This document shows, in pieces, positions 59,668 through 64,000 of a DNA stretch of 64,000 bases; the stretch's first letter is position 1; each line of letters begins with the position of its first letter. Origin of the DNA: JAIOQJ01 sp963718635 (GTDB lineage: Bacteria > Planctomycetota > Planctomycetia > Gemmatales > Gemmataceae); NCBI GenBank assembly GCA_963718635.1, contig OY970367.1:1674001-1738000 (forward strand). Reading direction: 5' to 3'. The notes beneath the pieces were generated by a model, which made no database searches, had not been told where the DNA came from, and was given only the letters and a program-made list of their open reading frames with translations. The position numbers were made by a program, and so were the translations under genes.

Positions 59668-60783
59668 ATGCCAGCTATCCTCTTTCTCACGCACGATCTC
59701 GAATATCACGGCTACGCCCGCCAGGCATCCTTGTTGGCGGCCGCGCTGCCGCGCCAGCGCTTCGCTGTCTCCTGCTTCAGCATGTGCGGCGACGGTCCAT
59801 TTTCAGTGCCGTTCCGCGAAGCCAATCTTCCGATCCACGGGCGTTCGGCCCAGCGGCTTTTTGACTTTGAAACTCCGCTGGCGTTACGCGCGTTGTTGCG
59901 CAATCAGCCGGCGTTGATTCACGTGTGGGGATTGCGTGCCTTACGTCTGCTCCGCTGGGCGACATTGATGCAACGAGCAGCGCTGCCGCCCACCTTTGTG
60001 ACATTGAACGCAGGCGAGCTTCGAACGATTAGCGCTAGCGACCGACGACTTTTCCGCCGCATCGCCGCTTGCACGGTATCGAGTAAAGCGGAGCGCATAG
60101 CGGCTATCTGCAGTGACCTGCCGTCCGAGCGCGTTTATTTCATTCCACCCGGCGTGCCGCTGATTGCCTCTGCCGGCGAGAGCGACTTTCGGGCAACCCT
60201 CGGGCTGAAGGCGGACGACCTTTTACTCGTGACCGTAGGTCATTTCAATTCGATGGATCGCTTCATTGATGTGCTCTGGGCATATGAAATCGTTCGCGGC
60301 GTCGACCCTTCCTTGCATTTGGCATTCATCGGCGATGGCCCTTTTCGCGACCGTCTTTCGCGATCCGCTCATTACATTTCGCAGCCGGGGTTGGGCGTTC
60401 ATTATCTCAATCCGCGCCCGGACGCTGCCGCCTTACTCGCGCATGCCGACGTCGTGTTAGTGGGTCATCGGAAGTCGGGTGGCTTGTATGGCGTGTTGGA
60501 AGGGATGGCCGCCGCCCGTCCGGTAATCGCTTCTCGCCTTCCACATTTGCAGGATTTCATCAAGGACGGCGAGAACGGCTTGCTTGTGCCGACTGCCGTT
60601 GCGCCGGCTTATTCGCGAGCGATACGTCGTTTAGCCGCTGACGCCGGCCTTCGGAAGCGCTTGGGCAGAGCCGCGCGTTCGCATGTTGAAACCAACCATC
60701 GTGTCGATGAGATGGCAGCGCGCTTTCGGCGAGTTATACGAACGATACATCCGTTGATTTCGCGAGTGGCATGGGATTCGTAG
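59668..60783 (+). CDS. Glycosyltransferase, GT-B fold (GT4-like)
   Basis: 371 residues, cytoplasmic. N-terminal Rossmann start ILFLTHDLEYHGYARQASLL; donor-binding half has VGHFNSMDRFIDVLWAYEIV, HLAFIGDGPFRDRLSRSAHY and the GT4 hallmark GLYGVLEGMAAARPVIASRL (E of the E-x7-E motif, EGMAAARPV). Sugar donor and acceptor unknown. Weak ribosome site (start 59668). It sits between hpt and glgC without clear functional link. Confidence 0.88.
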   Translation: MPAILFLTHDLEYHGYARQASLLAAALPRQRFAVSCFSMCGDGPFSVPFREANLPIHGRSAQRLFDFETPLALRALLRNQPALIHVWGLRALRLLRWATLMQRAALPPTFVTLNAGELRTISASDRRLFRRIAACTVSSKAERIAAICSDLPSERVYFIPPGVPLIASAGESDFRATLGLKADDLLLVTVGHFNSMDRFIDVLWAYEIVRGVDPSLHLAFIGDGPFRDRLSRSAHYISQPGLGVHYLNPRPDAAALLAHADVVLVGHRKSGGLYGVLEGMAAARPVIASRLPHLQDFIKDGENGLLVPTAVAPAYSRAIRRLAADAGLRKRLGRAARSHVETNHRVDEMAARFRRVIRTIHPLISRVAWDS

Positions 60784-60793
60784 GCTTACTCCG

Positions 60794-60812
60794 TCGCTGG
60801 CGCGTCCGGCTA
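60794..60812 (+). repeat. Dispersed 19-bp repeat (TCGCTGGCGCGTCCGGCTA)
   Basis: Same core as in the tandem repeats near 49256, 49391 and 49509, and as the inverse copy at 56041-56059. Here it follows the glycosyltransferase stop, preceded by CTTACTCCG as at 49504. Confidence 0.85.
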
Positions 60813-60870
60813 GCAGAGCTACGAATGCTTCCGAGGGTTCGTAGAATGGCAATGGATTTGGGAGATCGCC

Positions 60871-62124
60871 ATGCATGATGTATTGACGGTGATTCTGGCC
60901 GGCGGCAAAGGCACCCGCCTTGAACCGCTCACGCGCGATCGCGCCAAGCCTGCGGTTCCCTTCGGCGGCGCCTATCGCATTATCGATTTCACGCTCTCCA
61001 ACTGCATCAACAGCGGTCTGCGGCGCGTTATCGTTTTGACGCAATATAAGGCTCGCAGCCTCGACCGGCATATTCGCCAAGGTTGGAACTTTCTTCCCTC
61101 GGAACTTGGGGAGTCAATCGAAGTGCTGCCGCCGCAGCAACGCATCGACGAACATTGGTATCAAGGGACCGCCGACGCGATCTATCAGAACATCTACAGT
61201 CTGGAGAAAGAAGATTCGAGCTATACGCTCATTTTAGGCGGCGACCATATTTACAAGATGGATTACAGCGAGATGATCCGCTTTCATCAGGAGCACGGGG
61301 CCGATCTGACCATTGGTTGTATCCCGATTCCGCTTGAAGAGTCGGATCAGTTTGGCATCATGCAGACTGATGGCGATGGCCGCGTGACTGGCTTCCAGGA
61401 AAAGCCAAAGCAGACGCAAGCGATGATAAACGAGCCCGGCCGCTGCCTTGGGTCGATGGGCATCTATGTGTTTCCGACGCGCCTGATGTTTGAATTGCTC
61501 TGCGAAGATGCGGCGAACCACGACAGCAGCCACGATTTCGGCAAGGACATCATTCCTCGAATGATCGAGTCGCATCGCGTATTCGCCTACCGTTTCCGCG
61601 ATCGCAATAACAAAGCCGAGCCTTATTGGCGCGATGTCGGCACGCTCGATGCCTACTATCAAGCGAACCTCGATCTGGTCGATATTTCGCCCGTGTTGAA
61701 TCTGTACGACAACGATTGGCCGATCCGCACCTTGCAGCCGCATTGGCCGCCGCCAAAGTTCGTCTTTTGCGGCGAAGGCCCGCCGGGCATTGCCCGGCGC
61801 GGCGAAGCACTCGACAGCATCATCTGCCAGGGGAGCATCATTTCGGGCGGACACGTATGGCGCAGCATTCTGTCGCCGAATGTCCGCGTCAACAGTTATG
61901 CAGTGGTTGAAGATTCCATTCTGTTTGAAGGGGTGGATGTCGGCCGTCATAGCCGGGTCAAGCGCGCCATCATCGATAAATACGTCAAAATTCCTCCGAA
62001 CACAACCATTGGCTACGATCTGGAATTCGACCGCCGCCGCGGCTTCGCCATTACGGACGAGGGCATCGTCGTCATCGCCAAGCAGGAACGGCCCGATACG
62101 TTCTTAGCCCCGCGCGATGGTTAA
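60871..62124 (+). CDS. glgC: Glucose-1-phosphate adenylyltransferase (ADP-glucose pyrophosphorylase)
   Basis: First committed step of glycogen synthesis. VILAGGKGTRLEPLTRDRAK, GGAYRIIDFTLSNCINSGLR, EHWYQGTADAIYQNIYSLEK, ILGGDHIYKMDYSEMIRFH, EKPKQ and NNKAEPYWRDVGTLDAYYQA are all diagnostic; C-terminal left-handed beta-helix region VNSYAVVEDSILFEGVDVGR. 417 residues, full length. GGGAGATCGCC precedes the ATG. Its stop overlaps that of the convergent PTPS-like gene. Confidence 0.96.
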   Translation: MHDVLTVILAGGKGTRLEPLTRDRAKPAVPFGGAYRIIDFTLSNCINSGLRRVIVLTQYKARSLDRHIRQGWNFLPSELGESIEVLPPQQRIDEHWYQGTADAIYQNIYSLEKEDSSYTLILGGDHIYKMDYSEMIRFHQEHGADLTIGCIPIPLEESDQFGIMQTDGDGRVTGFQEKPKQTQAMINEPGRCLGSMGIYVFPTRLMFELLCEDAANHDSSHDFGKDIIPRMIESHRVFAYRFRDRNNKAEPYWRDVGTLDAYYQANLDLVDISPVLNLYDNDWPIRTLQPHWPPPKFVFCGEGPPGIARRGEALDSIICQGSIISGGHVWRSILSPNVRVNSYAVVEDSILFEGVDVGRHSRVKRAIIDKYVKIPPNTTIGYDLEFDRRRGFAITDEGIVVIAKQERPDTFLAPRDG

Positions 62125-62627
62125 ACTGCGAGCTCGCTATCCTTTTTTTGTTCGTAGATCGCTAGTTGCCCCGGGCCTTCTTCAACCTGCACGCGGATGA
62201 CCTCGGGAGTAAACCGGTGCGTTTGCGCCAAGTCGGCGAGCAAGCGCCGGGCGATGTAGCGAGCGAGCAGTTCGGCCGTCGTATTCTCGATCGGCAGCAA
62301 TACGCAATCGCCGCGTGGAAAGATCCATTGCCTATCCTTGTAGACGGCATGAACTTCCTGGCCGCGCTCCTGGACGTGAATGACCGGATTGCAGGTCGGC
62401 AGCAGCATATAGTGATCGAGTTCGTCGGTGATCTTTTTGGTAGCACTTTTCAGGGCGATAAAGTCGAAGACGTAAAAATTCTGATCGAGCCGTCCTTCGA
62501 CTTCCACGCCGACGCGATAGTTGTGCCCGTGCAGCCGTTCGCAACGGTGGCCTTCATACGAGATGAAGTGCCCCGAACAGAAGGTGAGGTAATCCTTGGT
62601 CACGCGGACCGTATCGCGCTCAGCCAT
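62121..62627 (-). CDS. 6-pyruvoyl-tetrahydropterin synthase / QueD-family protein
   Basis: 168 residues. Zinc ligands are seen: FCSGHFISYEGHRCERLHGH (first His and the HGH pair, preceded by a possible catalytic Cys) and a later glutamate region TTAELLARYIARRLLADLAQ. The fold is the tunnelling pterin family (PTPS/6-carboxytetrahydropterin synthase). It begins within the last codons of the CitG-like gene (overlap of 8 bases), so it belongs to that operon. This suggests a pterin role in H4MPT or folate-like C1 cofactor synthesis rather than queuosine, by context only. Confidence 0.88.
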   Translation of the reverse strand: MAERDTVRVTKDYLTFCSGHFISYEGHRCERLHGHNYRVGVEVEGRLDQNFYVFDFIALKSATKKITDELDHYMLLPTCNPVIHVQERGQEVHAVYKDRQWIFPRGDCVLLPIENTTAELLARYIARRLLADLAQTHRFTPEVIRVQVEEGPGQLAIYEQKKDSELAV

Positions 62628-63467
62628 AAGACTCCCAGGCGAACGGCATCAAGGGGTTCATCTTATTTTGCCGGAGCGCCACGAACAAGCAGGCAGCGAT
62701 AAGATCGGCGGTGCTTCCCGGATTCAACCGGGCGCCGTTAGCGTCGTCTCCCTTTCGGAGCCAGGCGTCAAATTCCCTGTAGCCCTCGAAGCCGCCTGAC
62801 CGGCGACAGATCGATCTCCCGCGCCCGGCGAGAAACCTCCTCGGCAACTGCCAGGCCATGCTTGCGAACGATAAGCGAATCGGGAAGCCGTTTGAGAAAG
62901 TCGAGCTGCAGTTCCAGGATAGCAGCCTCGACCGACCCGAAATGGCGCCAGCCTTCCATCAAAACCTGCAGGCCATCGAAGACGTCTCGAAAGCCGTTGA
63001 CGTATTGTCGGGCAATGACGTCGCGTTCGGCGGCCAGCGCCATTGCTTCAAGCAAAGTCGCTGTCGGCTCATTCGCGATGTCCTGATTGCTTACCTTGCC
63101 GAGCCCTCCGGGCTGAGCAAGCCGAATCGCTTCGAAGACCAATATGGCGTCGGCAACCGATGCTGCAGCGAGTAGAGCTTCCAGAGACGCAGTTCCGTCC
63201 CCGACATCGACTTTCGAAACAGGCGCAAGCAATAGCACCATTCCGAGGTTGGTGTTGGTCTGAACCACTTGGCGCGTTGCGCGAACGGCTTCCAGGATTG
63301 TCTCGCCCAGCGGGGCGTTGTGCAGCTTGGCCAGTGCCGGACCGATGGCAGCCGCGCTTAAGATAAAATCGAGATAACTGAGGTCTTCAAAGTCGGCGAA
63401 GCGATGCACGTTGCCGGCCTTGCGCGCTCGCCTCCCAAACGCAGGCTATTTGAATATCGCATGCCAA
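62620..63467 (-). CDS. CitG-like triphosphoribosyl-dephospho-CoA synthase family protein, interrupted by frameshifts
   Basis: Homologue of the enzyme that makes the prosthetic-group precursor of citrate lyase; here probably a methanopterin-cluster homologue. KAGNVHRFADFEDLSYLDFI, AIGPALAKLHNAPLGETILE, QTNTNLGMVLLLAPVSKVDV, QDIANEPTATLLEAMALAAE and the C-terminal GYREFDAWLRKG, NPGSTADLIAACLFVALRQN are family patterns. Two shifts, near 63421-63428 (ACVWEASA joined to KAGNVHRF) and near 62795-62805, break it. The presumed start is a TTG at 63467, 5 bases after the upstream stop; overlap with the downstream gene indicates coupling. Confidence 0.78.
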
Positions 63468-63472
63468 CTGAT

Positions 63473-64000
63473 TCAGGAACGTCGTCCGCATGATGCGATG
63501 ATTTCCCGGGCAATATCGATGCCGCAGAGCGGCGCCAAAGCCTTCCAGCCCGGGACGGCATTCACTTCAATGACATACCATTCGCCCTCCGGCCCCGGCA
63601 GGAGATCCACGCCAGCAGCCTGCGCCGACGGCTTCGGCCGCCTGAAGCGCGAGCGATTCCAAAGCCGCGGTCAAAGGCCAAGCCTCCGCTCGAGCGCCTT
63701 GAGCGACGTTCGTTCGCCAATCGTCCTTGGCTGTCCGCCGCATCGAGGCCAGCACTCTTCCATTCAAGACGAAGGCTCGCACATCCCAGCCCGGATGCCT
63801 TATGAATTCTTGAAGATAGAGCCTCCCTGCATCCGTTCAATCGAGCGAAACGCTCGCCACGCGAGCTCGGGGTCAGAGACGCGAACCATGCCGCGACCTT
63901 CCGAGCCGAAGATCGGTTTGACCACCACATCGCAGCCGAGGCGTTCAAAGGCATCAAGGGCATCATCTCCTCGTTGGCAAACGATCGTCCTCGGCACGCG
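63473..64000 (-). CDS. RimK-type ATP-grasp ligase, 5' end outside window, interrupted by two frameshifts
   Basis: ATP-dependent carboxylate-amine ligase. From the window edge: VPRTIVCQRGDDALDAFERL, VVVKPIFGSEGRGMVRVSDP (ATP-grasp KPxxGSxGRG), then after a missing base near 63822-63827 RLYLQEFIRHPGWDVRAFVL, and near 63618-63628 GVDLLPGPEGEWYVIEVNAV and PGWKALAPLCGIDIAREIIA. This order of motifs (KP..GSEGRGM, QEFI..PG.D.R, E.N..PGW) is the glutamate-ligase/RimK type, and homologues occur in methanopterin clusters. Together with CitG-like and PTPS-like genes it points to H4MPT-type C1 cofactor chemistry. Confidence 0.82.

Overview
The window looks like chromosomal DNA of a planctomycete, most likely of the Gemmata group (Gemmataceae). 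Indicators are two giant planctomycete-type cytochrome/DUF1592-DUF1588 proteins, a DUF1570 protein, an FHA/Ser-Thr kinase pair, a Cys-rich repetitive surface protein, and a pterin/CitG/ATP-grasp cluster of the type linked to tetrahydromethanopterin (H4MPT). No rRNA, CRISPR array or prophage was seen.

Layout. 1-3.1 kb (minus): Ser/Thr kinase, FHA protein, coiled-coil membrane protein. 3.5-5.4 kb: a frame-broken flippase-like membrane protein and a two-gene module of a 51-residue basic protein overlapping a TIR-like protein. 5.5-11.1 kb (minus): polyprenyl diphosphate synthase, MoaC, a lipoprotein, two ClpP paralogues, trigger factor and tRNA-Gly(GCC). 11.4-20.2 kb: an M16 peptidase and two secreted DUF1592 proteins. 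20.7-23.8 kb: a lipoprotein and an MBOAT acyltransferase/SGNH-like pair. 23.8-31.3 kb (minus): paired nucleotidyltransferase-like genes, a crotonase, a TPR protein, a DUF1570 HExxH protein, and an FGE-like and SMI1/KNR4 pair. 31.3-33.2 kb: an IS4-family element. 33.3-42.3 kb (minus): two hybrid histidine kinases, one with about 14 tandem HAMP repeats. 42.6-48.0 kb: a secreted unknown, GlmS, dTDP-glucose 4,6-dehydratase and an RmlA-like nucleotidyltransferase. 48.4-58.8 kb: a putative caspase-like secreted protein, LepA, a thioredoxin, NadB, PurD and a Cys-rich repeat protein. 59.1-64 kb: Hpt, a glycosyltransferase and GlgC, then an overlapping minus-strand cluster (ATP-grasp ligase, CitG-like protein, PTPS/QueD-like protein) that runs off the end.

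Two features cut across the window. First, many intergenic gaps hold long inverted repeats of several unrelated sequence families; some recur tens of kb apart, and one tandem pair shows compensatory changes. Second, about 17 one-base frame breaks hit 14 conserved genes, including glmS, purD and lepA. This looks more like indel errors in the assembly than real decay, so interrupted genes are listed as single genes with the break position given.

The most promising unexplained items are the small-protein/TIR-like module, the 66-bp promoter-plus-hairpin element in front of two unrelated genes, the giant HAMP-array kinase, and the hairpin families.
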